Shown here in pieces: positions 52,093-60,554 of a stretch of DNA of 64,000 nt (positions are counted from its first letter, which is position 1; each line of letters starts with the position of its first letter). The translations under genes and the position numbers were made by a program. The notes below the pieces were generated by a model. It was not told the origin of the DNA. It worked only from the letters and a program-made list of their open reading frames with translations, and made no database searches. This stretch comes from Telmatobacter sp963823805 (GTDB lineage: Bacteria > Acidobacteriota > Terriglobia > Terriglobales > Acidobacteriaceae). The DNA lies in assembly GCA_963823805.1 (NCBI GenBank), contig CAWGMW010000001.1, forward strand, positions 1,302,001-1,366,000. Direction: 5' to 3'.

Positions 52093-53442
52093 TCAGTCGT
52101 CGTCCGGCGGGCCGCTGTCCTTTTCGCGCATCAGGTGTTCCGCCGTTACCTTGGTCGGTACCCGCGTGAACGCAGACGGTGTTTGAGTGTAATCGAAGCA
52201 ATCGCCGAATGCGTCGGTTCCTGCGTCGCGCGCGCCAAGTGTGCCCAGACCGAAGTTGTGCTCGATGAACGCGATGAACCCGCTCGCTTCATGAAAGTGA
52301 TGGGTGATATAGCCGCTCTTTGCATAGGGAGAAACGATGAGCAGCGGAACACGGAATCCCGTGCCCATCTCGTCCACCTTGGGCGGAACAACATGGTCGT
52401 ACCAGCCGCCCCAGTCGTCCCACGAAATAAAGATCGCGGTCGAATTCCAATACTGGCTGTTGCCGATGGCGTTCACGATCGACGCCACCCAGTCCGGCCC
52501 CTCGCTCCCCGATCCCGGATGGTCGGAGTGCGAAAAGTCCGGGACGATCCACGTCACTTGCGCCAGCTCGCCGGCCTTGATGTCGACCAGCACCCTCCGC
52601 GACGGCGAAATGACGTTCTCATCCCAATCCTTGCCGAACCGAATATGCCGGACGGCCTGGTATGCCGACAGGATGAAGAAATTGTCGCCCTCCCCGGGAG
52701 CGTAGTAGCGCCACGTCACGCCCTTTTCATCCAGCAGATCGGCGGTGGTCTGATAATCGAAGCAGGGATAGATGCCGGGAAGCTCCGTTCCGTTAGGGCC
52801 CATCAGGGCTGCTGTCGTCCCCGGTGCTGCGTCGCAACCCCATACGGAGCCGGTGGGGTTCTCCGCCACATTGCCCGATTGTCCGGCAATCATGTACTGG
52901 TGCGCCACAAAGCTTGGGCCTGTATTCGACTGGAACATCCGGTCGCCGATCACATACTGGTGGGCCAGTGTCCAATACTCTTCCACGTCTTTCTCAGGCA
53001 CGTACGAGTAAGCCAGATTCGACCCGCTCTGGGCGAATCCATCCATGTTTCCGTGATCGTAATCCTCCACCCAACGCATGTGCGAGTGGCCGAGGTCGCG
53101 CGAATCGCCAAGCGAAACGGGCTCGAGCGGGACCAAATTGCTCCCGCTCATTCCGCCCTGCACGGTATCGGCGCCGGGATATCCGTTGAACAAATTGTCG
53201 AAGCTGCGGTTCTCCTGCATGATGATGACGACGTGCTGAATCGGCGATCCTGCAATGGGCGAGACTTTGCTTTCGGGAACAGGCGGCGACGGAGAAAGCA
53301 CGATCGTGCCTCCGCAACCGATGAGCCCTGCAAGCAGCCAGGCACTCGCCGCCGCGAAGATTGCGATCGACACGCCGATGTACAGGCGCGGGCTCGCAAG
53401 CAACTTCCGCACTCTCACCGGGCGTGAACGTTCCTTGGCCAT
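52093..53442 (-). CDS. Phosphoesterase (acid phosphatase/phospholipase C family) lipoprotein
   Basis: Protein of about 449 residues. A basic N-terminus and hydrophobic helix end in a lipobox-like LIGC, so it is probably a membrane-anchored lipoprotein. The phosphoesterase domain starts with IQHVVIIMQENRSFDNLFNGYPGADTV and contains NLFNGYPG, WVEDYDHGNMDGF, FISWDDWGGWYDHVVPP and RVPLLIVSPYAKSGY, where the Asp and His residues of the metal site are expected. The ATG at 53442 is preferred over a GTG at 53466. It is homologous to the C-terminal half of the protein at 27656-30496 but has no propeller. Confidence 0.88.
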   Translation of the reverse strand: MAKERSRPVRVRKLLASPRLYIGVSIAIFAAASAWLLAGLIGCGGTIVLSPSPPVPESKVSPIAGSPIQHVVIIMQENRSFDNLFNGYPGADTVQGGMSGSNLVPLEPVSLGDSRDLGHSHMRWVEDYDHGNMDGFAQSGSNLAYSYVPEKDVEEYWTLAHQYVIGDRMFQSNTGPSFVAHQYMIAGQSGNVAENPTGSVWGCDAAPGTTAALMGPNGTELPGIYPCFDYQTTADLLDEKGVTWRYYAPGEGDNFFILSAYQAVRHIRFGKDWDENVISPSRRVLVDIKAGELAQVTWIVPDFSHSDHPGSGSEGPDWVASIVNAIGNSQYWNSTAIFISWDDWGGWYDHVVPPKVDEMGTGFRVPLLIVSPYAKSGYITHHFHEASGFIAFIEHNFGLGTLGARDAGTDAFGDCFDYTQTPSAFTRVPTKVTAEHLMREKDSGPPDDD

Positions 53443-53650
53443 TATTCCCGCTGCCGCACGAATCACCGGCGATACTAAGCCTGTTTTTCAGGTATCCCTG
53501 TGATTCTAGTCACTCTGTTACATTTCGGTGACATTTCTCTTGGGAACTCTGATCGTTTGGTCGTTTCGGCGAGTCTTTAGTTCCTGCCTTTTGGTTACTG
53601 CCGGTACCACCGAGCTCCTTGGCCTTGGTGCCGCCGGGCTCCTTGCGTTT

Positions 53651-53702
53651 TGTAGCGCCGCGCTCCTGCCCGGCTGTCGTGCGGGCGTCCTCGCCCGCAC
53701 TC
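53651..53702. repeat. Interspersed double-hairpin repeat, copy 2
   Basis: It shares CCGGCTGTCGTGCGGGCG and TCCTCGCCCGCACT with the copy at 58305. GTGCGGGCG and CGCCCGCAC form a perfect 9-bp stem with a 4-base loop. The first hairpin is degraded here (GCTCCTGCCCGG). Confidence 0.65.
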
Positions 53703-53735
53703 GCAGCCTCCACGGCCGCCAGAGCCATTTCGGGC

Positions 53736-53760
53736 GGGCCGTGCCGCGATGGCACGGCCC
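53736..53760. repeat. Perfect GC hairpin
   Basis: GGGCCGTGCC and GGCACGGCCC form a perfect 10-bp stem with a GCGAT loop. No T-run follows on either strand, so a simple terminator is unlikely. Confidence 0.6.
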
Positions 53761-54086
53761 AAGACCGTACCACAGCTCGCCCATCCAGTACAAGACTTGC
53801 AATTCCCCACAATGCCCCGTACTATCCGCAGTAGAAACCGGCCTGCAAAGCAGGTGGGTAGTCAACGCTGGTTGAACCAACATTCAATGAACAGGGGCTC
53901 GACTCGACAATCGGTTCTGTGTGCAGTGTCCGCCAGTCCGGAATGCCTAATGAACCGCGGAGAGCTCCACCGTCTTAGGACGGGTTCACCGGCGCATTAC
54001 CCACGGCCCAGCGGGTCGGCTTCTACTTCTTCCTTCACCCCGCCGCAAATCCTGAGTGCTTGGTCTGTTTGGCTGTCCTTTGAAAG

Positions 54087-54141
54087 GGCACGACTTCAGT
54101 CGTGCCGTAAATCGCGCCAAATGAATCGGGGCTTCAGCCCC
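54087..54141. repeat. Two-hairpin element (cgactTCagtcg / ggggctTCagcccc)
   Basis: GGCACGACT-TC-AGTCGTGCC and, 21 bp on, GGGGCT-TC-AGCCCC form two tight hairpins with two-base loops. This resembles REP-like elements I have seen in acidobacterial genomes. The assignment is from memory and untested. Confidence 0.6.
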
Positions 54142-54215
54142 TGAGGGAAAGTCCTCTCAAACTGACCGCCAGCTCCGCTAGCCCCGCTAGCTCCGCTGCC
54201 TTATCCTGTCTTTAC

Positions 54216-55085
54216 GTGCACCCCGTCCTCTTCCACATCGGATCCATTCTGATCCCGTCTTATGGCGCGATCGCTGCCTTCGGCGTGCTCGTGGCGCTGG
54301 TGCTGGCGCAGCGCACCGCGCGCATCGTTGGCGTGGACTCTGGCAAAGTCTGGAATCTCTGCATCCTGAGCCTGTTTGCCGCGCTGGCCGCAACGCGATT
54401 GCTCCTGGTCGCGGCCAATTGGAGCGCCCTCCGCAGCCATCCTGCCTGGGTGTTTGGACTGGCGATGGTGCATCATCCGCTCCTGGCCCTGGCGGGCGCA
54501 CTGGCCGGCGCGGGGTGCGCCGCATGGTATGCGCGCCACAGCAAACTTCCCTTCCGCGCCACCGCTGACGCGCTCGCCCCGCCACTCGCCGCCGGCCTGG
54601 CCTTCGAGCAACTGGGCGCGCTGGCGGCAGGCTCCGGTTACGGCACAGATGCCTCGCCCGGCGTGGGCTGGGCCGTCACGTACACAAACCCTCTGGCCGC
54701 CATCTGGAGCGGAACTCCGCTTGGCGTTCCGCTGCATCCCGTGCAGGCTTACGCAGCGCTTGCATTTCTTGCGCTGGCCATCCTGCTTTGGGTCTGGCTG
54801 CCGCTTGAGCGCCGCCGTGGCGATGTGGCCGGCCTTTGGCTGATGGGAGCCGGCGTAGCCATTTACTTCACGGAAATCTGGCGCGACTGGACCGGCCGTG
54901 AATTGCCGGGCCGCGGCTCGCTCTTCAGTGGCGCGATCGACGGGCCGCAGATCGCAGCGATCTTTCTCGTGCTCGCCGGCGCGCTCACGCTTCGCGAGAG
55001 CAAAAACGTCCCGCGTGAAGACAAACGCGCGCAAGAAGCCGACGCGCAGCCCCCGCCGGCGTCAGAAAACCGCGGCGTCGCATGA
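54216..55085 (+). CDS. Divergent Lgt-family diacylglyceryl transferase
   Basis: Membrane protein of 289 residues with about seven helices and the overall plan of prolipoprotein diacylglyceryl transferase. IPSYGAIAAFGVLVAL at the start and LHPVQAYAALAFLALAI later match the family, but the Lgt signature (normally GRIGNFxNGE) reads EQLGALAAGSGYG at 131-143: the essential Arg is Gln132, Asn is Ala135 and Glu is Ser140. It begins with a GTG at 54216. Its stop overlaps the RluD-like start by 4 bp. It may be inactive as Lgt or use other residues; a second lgt gene would then be expected elsewhere. Confidence 0.8.
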   Translation: MHPVLFHIGSILIPSYGAIAAFGVLVALVLAQRTARIVGVDSGKVWNLCILSLFAALAATRLLLVAANWSALRSHPAWVFGLAMVHHPLLALAGALAGAGCAAWYARHSKLPFRATADALAPPLAAGLAFEQLGALAAGSGYGTDASPGVGWAVTYTNPLAAIWSGTPLGVPLHPVQAYAALAFLALAILLWVWLPLERRRGDVAGLWLMGAGVAIYFTEIWRDWTGRELPGRGSLFSGAIDGPQIAAIFLVLAGALTLRESKNVPREDKRAQEADAQPPPASENRGVA

Positions 55086-56110
55086 GCCTTCCGCCCACCA
55101 TCGCTGTTCCCGCGGAGGCGCATGGCCAGCGGCTCGATACTTTCCTTGCCGCTCAGCTCGAAGGCGTAAGCCGCTCCCGCGTGCAGTTGCTCCTCGATCA
55201 GGGCGACGTGCTGATCGATGGCAACCGCGTGAAGGCCTCGCTCAAGCTGCGCGGCGGCGAGCAGATCACCGTCACCGGCGATCCGCATCCCGCGCCGCTC
55301 AAAGCTGTGCCGGAGGCGATCCCGCTCGACATCGTCTACGAAGATGCCGATCTTGCGGTGGTCAACAAGCCGGCAGGCATGATGGTGCACGCGGGAGCGG
55401 GCCAGGCTAGCGCCGCGGCCAACGAACTTGACGCGCGCAGCCGTGGAACCCTCGTCAACGCCCTGCTCCATCGCTTCAATGCGCTCTCGTCCACAGGCGG
55501 CGATCTGCGCCCCGGCATTGTCCACCGTCTCGACAAAAGCACCAGCGGGCTCATCATCGTCGCCAAGAACGACCGCGCTCACGCTGCTCTCGGCGCAATG
55601 TTTTCGGGCCGCCAAGTGAAAAAGGCCTACATTGCGCTGGTTCACGGCGCCGTGGCGCGCGAGAAAGGCACCATCACCGCCGCGGTCAGCCGCGATCCGG
55701 TGCGCCGTACCCGCATGACCACGCGGCCCAGCGAAAATGCCCGCTCCGCGGTTTCGCACTACGAGGTGGTGAAACGGCTGGCCACCCGTTTCGGCAAATT
55801 CACTCTGCTTCGCATACGCATTGAAACCGGTCGCACGCACCAGATTCGCGTGCACATGGCGTCCCTTGGCCATCCCGTGGTGGGCGACACGCTCTACGGC
55901 GGCGTAGCGCAGTTAACCGAGCAAACCGCATCCGGGGGCACACGCTCCGGCCGCAAAAAAACGGAACCGGAGCGGCTCAAGCTCGGCCGCAACTTTCTCC
56001 ACGCTGCAAAGCTCGAATTCGCGCAACCACTCACGGGCAAGCCGCTCCAGCTTGAAGCGCCGCTGCCTGAGGAGTTGACTGCTTTCCTCAGCAGCCTCGA
56101 ATCCGTCTAA
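55082..56110 (+). CDS. rluD: RluA-family 23S rRNA pseudouridine synthase (RluD-like)
   Basis: Cytosolic enzyme of 342 residues that isomerises uridine to pseudouridine in rRNA. An S4 RNA-binding domain occupies about 14-75 (QRLDTFLAAQL, SRSRVQLLLDQGDVLIDG), and the catalytic Asp151 is in GIVHRLDKSTSGLIIVAK. GRTHQIRVHMASLGHPVVGDTLYG near 265-290 is the usual third motif. The start overlaps the Lgt-like stop as ATGA. The family contains several target specificities, so RluD is the most likely but not certain assignment. Confidence 0.93.
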   Translation: MSLPPTIAVPAEAHGQRLDTFLAAQLEGVSRSRVQLLLDQGDVLIDGNRVKASLKLRGGEQITVTGDPHPAPLKAVPEAIPLDIVYEDADLAVVNKPAGMMVHAGAGQASAAANELDARSRGTLVNALLHRFNALSSTGGDLRPGIVHRLDKSTSGLIIVAKNDRAHAALGAMFSGRQVKKAYIALVHGAVAREKGTITAAVSRDPVRRTRMTTRPSENARSAVSHYEVVKRLATRFGKFTLLRIRIETGRTHQIRVHMASLGHPVVGDTLYGGVAQLTEQTASGGTRSGRKKTEPERLKLGRNFLHAAKLEFAQPLTGKPLQLEAPLPEELTAFLSSLESV

Positions 56111-56217
56111 TCCATGCCGGCAGCCTTCGCAGCCGCCGGCGAGTCCAACTGACGAAAGTACCTGAACTGTCAATCCCCATCGCGCATTGGCCAGCGCAGC
56201 GATTGTTAGAATAAGAA

Positions 56218-57249
56218 TTGATGAACACACAGCTTTCCACGCTTCAGTCCACCGCTCCTGCGCGGCTGCGGCGTTTTTCCTCGCTCGCATTTGCGGTTGC
56301 CTTCGCCTGCTCCGTTGCGTCCGCTCAGCAGCCAGCGCCCGCGGCCGCTACTCCTGCGGCTCAGCCTGCGGCGCAGGCAGCTCCGGGCCCGGGTTCGAAT
56401 ACCGATACGGCCGCGCCCACCATCCACGTCGGCGTCAACGAAGTCAGCCTTATCTTCACCGTCACTGACAGGCATGGGCATTACATCCCCAACCTGACCC
56501 AGAACGACTTCGCGCTGCTCGATGACCAGAAGGCTCCGGAGCGCGTGAACTCGTTTCACCAGCAGATCAACCTGCCGCTGCGCGTCGGCATCGTCATTGA
56601 CGCCAGCACCTCCATTCGTTCCCGTTTCCAGTTTGAGCAGCAATCGGCCACTGGGTTTCTGCTCGATGTGCTCAAGGCGAAGAGCGACCGCGCCTTCGTG
56701 ATGGGATTCGATGTCACGCCGACGGTCACCGCGGACTGGACCAACGACCAGGACGCCCTGGAGACGGGCGTTAACAAGCTTGTGCCCGGCGGCGGCACCG
56801 CTCTCTTTGACGCGGTTTATGTCGCCTGCCGCGACAAGCTCGGCACCGAGCGCGGCCCCGAACCCGTTCGCAAGGCCATCATCCTCATCTCCGACGGCGA
56901 AGACAACCAAAGCCGCGTCTACCTTTCCGAAGCCATCAAGGAATGTGAGCGCGCCGAGACCATCATCTACGCCATCAGCACCAACTGGACGCCAAGCCGC
57001 GGCCCCGGCGACAAAATCCTCCAAGAGTTGGCCGAAGAGACCGGCGGCGAGGTCTTCTTCCCGCCCTCGGTTGAAGAGATGGCCACCAGCTTCAAGGATA
57101 TCGAGGAAGAACTGCGCAGCCAGTACGCGCTCGTCTATACCCCCGCCAACTTCACCACCAACGGCGCTTACCGCACCATTTACCTGTACTGTTACGACCG
57201 CCGTTACACCGTGCGCGCCAAGAAGGGCTACTTCGCCACCGGTAATTAA
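56218..57249 (+). CDS. VWFA-related secreted protein with intact metal site
   Basis: Secreted protein of 343 residues. Signal peptide about 1-35 (cleavage near ASA-QQ), an Ala/Pro/Gln-rich linker to about 66, a beta domain with VGVNEVSLIFTVTDRHGHYIPNLTQNDF given by segments VSLIFTVTD and NLTQNDFALLDD, and a VWA fold from about 120 to 310. The metal motif DASTS (127-131) fits DxSxS exactly, unlike the homologue at 6076-7173. AIILISDGEDNQSR provides another typical segment. A TAGAAT sequence lies 11 bp before the start. It is transcribed alone. Confidence 0.93.
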   Translation: MMNTQLSTLQSTAPARLRRFSSLAFAVAFACSVASAQQPAPAAATPAAQPAAQAAPGPGSNTDTAAPTIHVGVNEVSLIFTVTDRHGHYIPNLTQNDFALLDDQKAPERVNSFHQQINLPLRVGIVIDASTSIRSRFQFEQQSATGFLLDVLKAKSDRAFVMGFDVTPTVTADWTNDQDALETGVNKLVPGGGTALFDAVYVACRDKLGTERGPEPVRKAIILISDGEDNQSRVYLSEAIKECERAETIIYAISTNWTPSRGPGDKILQELAEETGGEVFFPPSVEEMATSFKDIEEELRSQYALVYTPANFTTNGAYRTIYLYCYDRRYTVRAKKGYFATGN

Positions 57250-57501
57250 TCCGGCGCAGCGCCGGCGTCGCACTAGAGCGCGGTCATCGCCGCGCTATTT
57301 CAGTTGATTGCGCCAATTTTTCCGCGCTGCCCGCGTGCCATGTCCCAAATCAGGCCGATCTCGCGCTCTCCTGTTCCGATTTGATTCACTTCCCTACACC
57401 TCGACCTGTCCCCTCATCCAATTCACTCCGCCGCACGATGAACTAAACGTAGGAGATTCCAGGCATCTCTTCGAGATTTGCCGTGGACAGAGGGATTTGA
57501 G

Positions 57502-58119
57502 GTGATCCGTCAGGCAATTTCGTGTGACATCTGTGCAACGGAGAAGCGCCAAACCAACCATTGGTTTGTCGCCTACGAGCAAGCGGGAGAACTGCGCGTC
57601 AGCGGTTGGAGTTCGCGCCACAAGCTGCGCCCGGACTCAAAGCATCTTTGCGGGCAAACCTGCCTGCACAAGCTGGTCGATGAATTCATGGCCAAGTCGA
57701 TCGCCGTGCGCGCGCAGCGCCCGCCAGAGGAACCAGTGGAACAAGCGGAGCCAGTGGAACAAATTGACCCTGAGCCGCCGCCCGTGAGCGATGCCAGCCT
57801 CGACTCCAGCGCGGCTTGCTCCCATGCGGCCAATCCCCATTCGCCCAAAATCGACCTTGAATCATCGGCGCGCATCGTCACGCCGCCTGCGATCGCACCG
57901 CCTCCACCAGTTCTGCCCAAGCCTGCGTATCGGCCTCAACCCGAACTGCTGACCATGCCGCCGCGGCCGCACGCTGATTACACTCCCACAGTCGAAGAGC
58001 CCCCGCGCTACGCTTCGCGCAATTGGCGCGCAGAAGCCTGGGAGCGGGAGCGGGAGCGCGAACTGCGCGCCGCCGGAAATCGTTCCGATATTGCCGCCCG
58101 CCGCGCCTCGAATGCCTGA
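57502..58119 (+). CDS. Cys- and Pro-rich protein of unknown function
   Basis: I do not recognise this protein of about 205 residues. The GTG at 57502 has GAGGG seven bases upstream and gives MIRQAISCDICATEK; an upstream TTG at 57478 is possible. The N-terminal 60 residues look like a small zinc-binding domain (CDIC at 8-11, HLCGQTCLH near 48-56). The rest is acidic and Pro-rich (EEPVEQAEPVEQ, PPAIAPPPPVLPKP) and ends in a strongly charged helix (WERERERELRAAGNR). It has no signal peptide. It may bind nucleic acid or protein, but that is a guess. Confidence 0.65.
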   Translation: MIRQAISCDICATEKRQTNHWFVAYEQAGELRVSGWSSRHKLRPDSKHLCGQTCLHKLVDEFMAKSIAVRAQRPPEEPVEQAEPVEQIDPEPPPVSDASLDSSAACSHAANPHSPKIDLESSARIVTPPAIAPPPPVLPKPAYRPQPELLTMPPRPHADYTPTVEEPPRYASRNWRAEAWERERERELRAAGNRSDIAARRASNA

Positions 58120-58152
58120 TCGTTTTTCCTGGATCGGTGAAGGGATTGCCTT

Positions 58153-58248
58153 ATGAGTTTCGATCTAGCCTTGGCTCTGTTCGCTTTGCTTCCGCTCTTT
58201 GCAAGCAAACCTGCTCAAGTAGAAAAACCGCCAGAGACTCACGACTGA
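58153..58248 (+). CDS. Possible 31-residue hydrophobic peptide
   Basis: A short frame starting at an ATG with AAGGG eight bases upstream: residues 4-18 are hydrophobic (DLALALFALLPLFA), then KPAQVEKPPETHD. It follows the Cys/Pro-rich gene by 33 bp on the same strand. Short frames with such composition also arise by chance in GC-rich DNA. Confidence 0.3.
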   Translation: MSFDLALALFALLPLFASKPAQVEKPPETHD

Positions 58249-58304
58249 CCTTGGCGCTGCGCTGCCAGTGCCGACATTGCGTAATTCTGCGATGACAGGA
58301 ATGA

Positions 58305-58370
58305 AGCGCCGGTCTCCATGTAGCGCCGGTCTCCAGACCGGCTGTCGTGCGGGCGTCCTCGCCCGCACTT
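58305..58370. repeat. Interspersed double-hairpin repeat, copy 3
   Basis: GCGCCGGTCTCCA occurs twice (58305 and 58323); the second forms CCGGTCTCCAGACCGG, followed by GTGCGGGCG-TCCT-CGCCCGCAC. This is the best-preserved copy of the family also present at 27593 and 53651. Confidence 0.7.
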
Positions 58371-58406
58371 CGACAGCAGCCATGAACAATTCACGCAGTC
58401 TGAGCT

Positions 58407-60509
58407 CTATTTTGGCGCCCGCTCACCCGCCAGCAACGCCAACAGCCCCTCCTCGTCAATCACCGGAACCTTGAGCTCCCGCGCCTTGTCGAGTTTTGAC
58501 CCAGCCTCCTCGCCGGCCACCACGTAGCTTGTCTTTTTGCTCACCGAGCCCGCGGTCTTTCCGCCGGCAGCCTCGATCTTTTCCTTCGCCTCGTCGCGCG
58601 TCATCTTGGGCAGCGTTCCAGTCAGCACAAACGTCAGGCCGGCAAGCTGCTCCGTGCGCTGCTTCTTCTCCGCGGTCATATCCACGCCGGCATCCTTGAG
58701 GCGTTTAACCAGGTTGCGATTTTCCTTGCCCGCGAAGAATTCCAGGATCGCCTGCGAGATGCGCGGGCCGACTTCTTCCACGCGCTCCAGTTCCTCGGCA
58801 GATGCCGCCATCAGCGCTTCCATCGAACCAAACTCCTCTGCCAGCAGCTCTGCCGTGCGCTCGCCGGCAAATCGAATGCCCAGCCCCATCAGCACCCGCG
58901 CCAATCCTGACTTTTTCGAACTCTCGATCTCTTCAAGGAGCGTCCCAATCGCCTTTGGGCCGAGCAGCGCCTCGTTTTTCGCGATCTTCTGCCCTGTCTT
59001 CTTGTCAGCGCGAACCACTTCTTTCTCGAGCGACCCCAGCGCCTTCTCGTCGAGCAAATAAAGATCGGCGACGCTCTTCACCAGCCGCTTTTCCGCCAAT
59101 TGCTGCACCACCGCGTCGCCCATTCCCTCGATGTTCATCACCTCTCGGCGGCCAAAGTGCAGCAGGCTTTCGCGCAGCTTAGCCGGGCAGTTCACGTTCA
59201 CGCAGCGCCAATCCACTTCGCCTTCCGCGCGCACCACCCGGCTGTGGCACTCAGGACAGTCCAAAGGAAAAGAGAACCCCCGGTTCCCGCGCGGATGATC
59301 GGCGTCTTCCACGACCTCCACAACCTTCGGAATCACGTCGCCGCCGCGCTCTACTTTTACGTAATCCCCAATCTTGAGTCCAAGGCCAGCAATGAAGTCC
59401 GCGTTGTGCAGCGTGGCTCGGCTCACGGTCGTGCCGCCAATGAAAACCGGCGCAAGCTCCGCCACCGGCGTCAGCTTGCCCGTGCGGCCCACCTGCACGG
59501 TAATGCCCTTCACCTGCGTCACGCCCGCTTTGGCGGTGAATTTGTAAGCGATGGCCCATCGCGGCGCGCGGCCCGTGTAGCCTAGCCGTTGCTGCGTGGC
59601 ATGCGCATCCACCTTCAGCACCACGCCGTCGATCTCATAGCCCAGCGTCGCCCGCTTGCTCTCGGCGTCGTCGATAAACTTCATCATCTCCTCGACCGAG
59701 CTCACAAGTTCGCGATGCGGATTCACGCGAAAGCCGAGCGTCGTAAGCACGTCCAGCGTCGCCGTCTGGCCCGCGGCAAAGTACTCGCCATCGACGAGCA
59801 GAAAGTACGCGAAGAACACCAGCCGCCGTTTGGCAACGACGGAAGAATCGAGTGTGCGCAGCGTGCCCGCGGCGGAGTTGCGCGGATTCACGAACGCCGG
59901 CAGTCCCTCGCGCTCGCGCTCTTCGTTCATGCGCACAAAAGCCGCCTCCGGCATCACCACTTCGCCGCGCACTTCGAACGTCTGCGAAAGTTTTGTCTTT
60001 TTCAGCCGCTCTGCCGGAATGCTGAGCGGAATGCTGCGAATCGTTCGGATGTTTGAGGTGACGTCCTCGCCGGTCTGCCCGTCGCCGCGCGTCAGGCCCA
60101 TCGCGAGCCGCGCTCCACCGCTGCCTGCCTCGTAGCTCAGCGCCACGCTCAATCCGTCGAGCTTCAGCTCTGCCGTGTATTCCACCGGCAGATTCCCGGC
60201 GAGCTCGTGCACGCGCCGGTCCCAGTCGGCCAGTTCCTCCGCCGAATAAGCGTTGTCCAGCGACAACATCGGCCGCGAATGTTGCGCCTTTTTGAATCCC
60301 TCGGCCGGCTTGCCGCCCACGCGCTGCGTCGGCGAATCGGGAGTCAATGTCTCCGGATGCGCTGCCTCCAGCTTCTTCAGCTCGTTCATCAGCGCGTCGT
60401 ACTCGGCGTCCGAAATCTCCGGCGCATCGAGAACGTAGTACAGATGCTCGTGCCGCCGCAGCTCCTCGCGCAGCTTTTCAATTTTCTTTAAGGCGCCAGC
60501 CTCGGCCAT
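58407..60509 (-). CDS. ligA: NAD-dependent DNA ligase
   Basis: Cytosolic enzyme of 700 residues that seals nicks during replication and repair. The NAD-binding Ia domain is at the N-terminus (HEHLYYVLDAPEISDAEYDAL summarised by YYVLDAPEISDAEYD near 25-39), followed by the adenylation domain with catalytic Lys116 in TAELKLDGLS. The four-Cys zinc finger is CPECH...CVNVNC at about 413-435, then the HhH domain and a BRCT domain from about 620 to the end (GLTFVLTGTLPKMTRDEAKE). All parts are present and of usual length. Confidence 0.97.
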   Translation of the reverse strand: MAEAGALKKIEKLREELRRHEHLYYVLDAPEISDAEYDALMNELKKLEAAHPETLTPDSPTQRVGGKPAEGFKKAQHSRPMLSLDNAYSAEELADWDRRVHELAGNLPVEYTAELKLDGLSVALSYEAGSGGARLAMGLTRGDGQTGEDVTSNIRTIRSIPLSIPAERLKKTKLSQTFEVRGEVVMPEAAFVRMNEEREREGLPAFVNPRNSAAGTLRTLDSSVVAKRRLVFFAYFLLVDGEYFAAGQTATLDVLTTLGFRVNPHRELVSSVEEMMKFIDDAESKRATLGYEIDGVVLKVDAHATQQRLGYTGRAPRWAIAYKFTAKAGVTQVKGITVQVGRTGKLTPVAELAPVFIGGTTVSRATLHNADFIAGLGLKIGDYVKVERGGDVIPKVVEVVEDADHPRGNRGFSFPLDCPECHSRVVRAEGEVDWRCVNVNCPAKLRESLLHFGRREVMNIEGMGDAVVQQLAEKRLVKSVADLYLLDEKALGSLEKEVVRADKKTGQKIAKNEALLGPKAIGTLLEEIESSKKSGLARVLMGLGIRFAGERTAELLAEEFGSMEALMAASAEELERVEEVGPRISQAILEFFAGKENRNLVKRLKDAGVDMTAEKKQRTEQLAGLTFVLTGTLPKMTRDEAKEKIEAAGGKTAGSVSKKTSYVVAGEEAGSKLDKARELKVPVIDEEGLLALLAGERAPK

Positions 60510-60554
60510 AGCTACGAATTATAGTGATCCGTGCGCCCACTCTTCTCTTGTTGC

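Larger units (their letters stand above)
53443..54215. other. Gene-free repeat-rich stretch
   Basis: About 770 bp with no credible gene. It contains one copy of the double-hairpin repeat (53651-53702), a perfect GC hairpin (53736-53760), a two-hairpin element (54087-54141) and a CGCTAGCTC array (about 54164-54200) just before lgt. The open frames here shadow the repeats. Confidence 0.65.

Noticed and set aside
52135..53427. 430-codon plus-strand open frame across the phosphoesterase gene
   Set aside because: Antisense to a gene with signal anchor and clear phosphoesterase motifs; composition is random-like.
53467..54185. Insertion sequence remnant in the repeat-rich gap
   Set aside because: No transposase-like frame, target-site duplication or long terminal inverted repeats were seen; only short hairpins.
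57251..57266. CCGGCGCAGCGCCGG after the second VWFA gene as a terminator
   Set aside because: The hairpin is good, but no T-run follows on the plus strand, so an intrinsic terminator is not supported.
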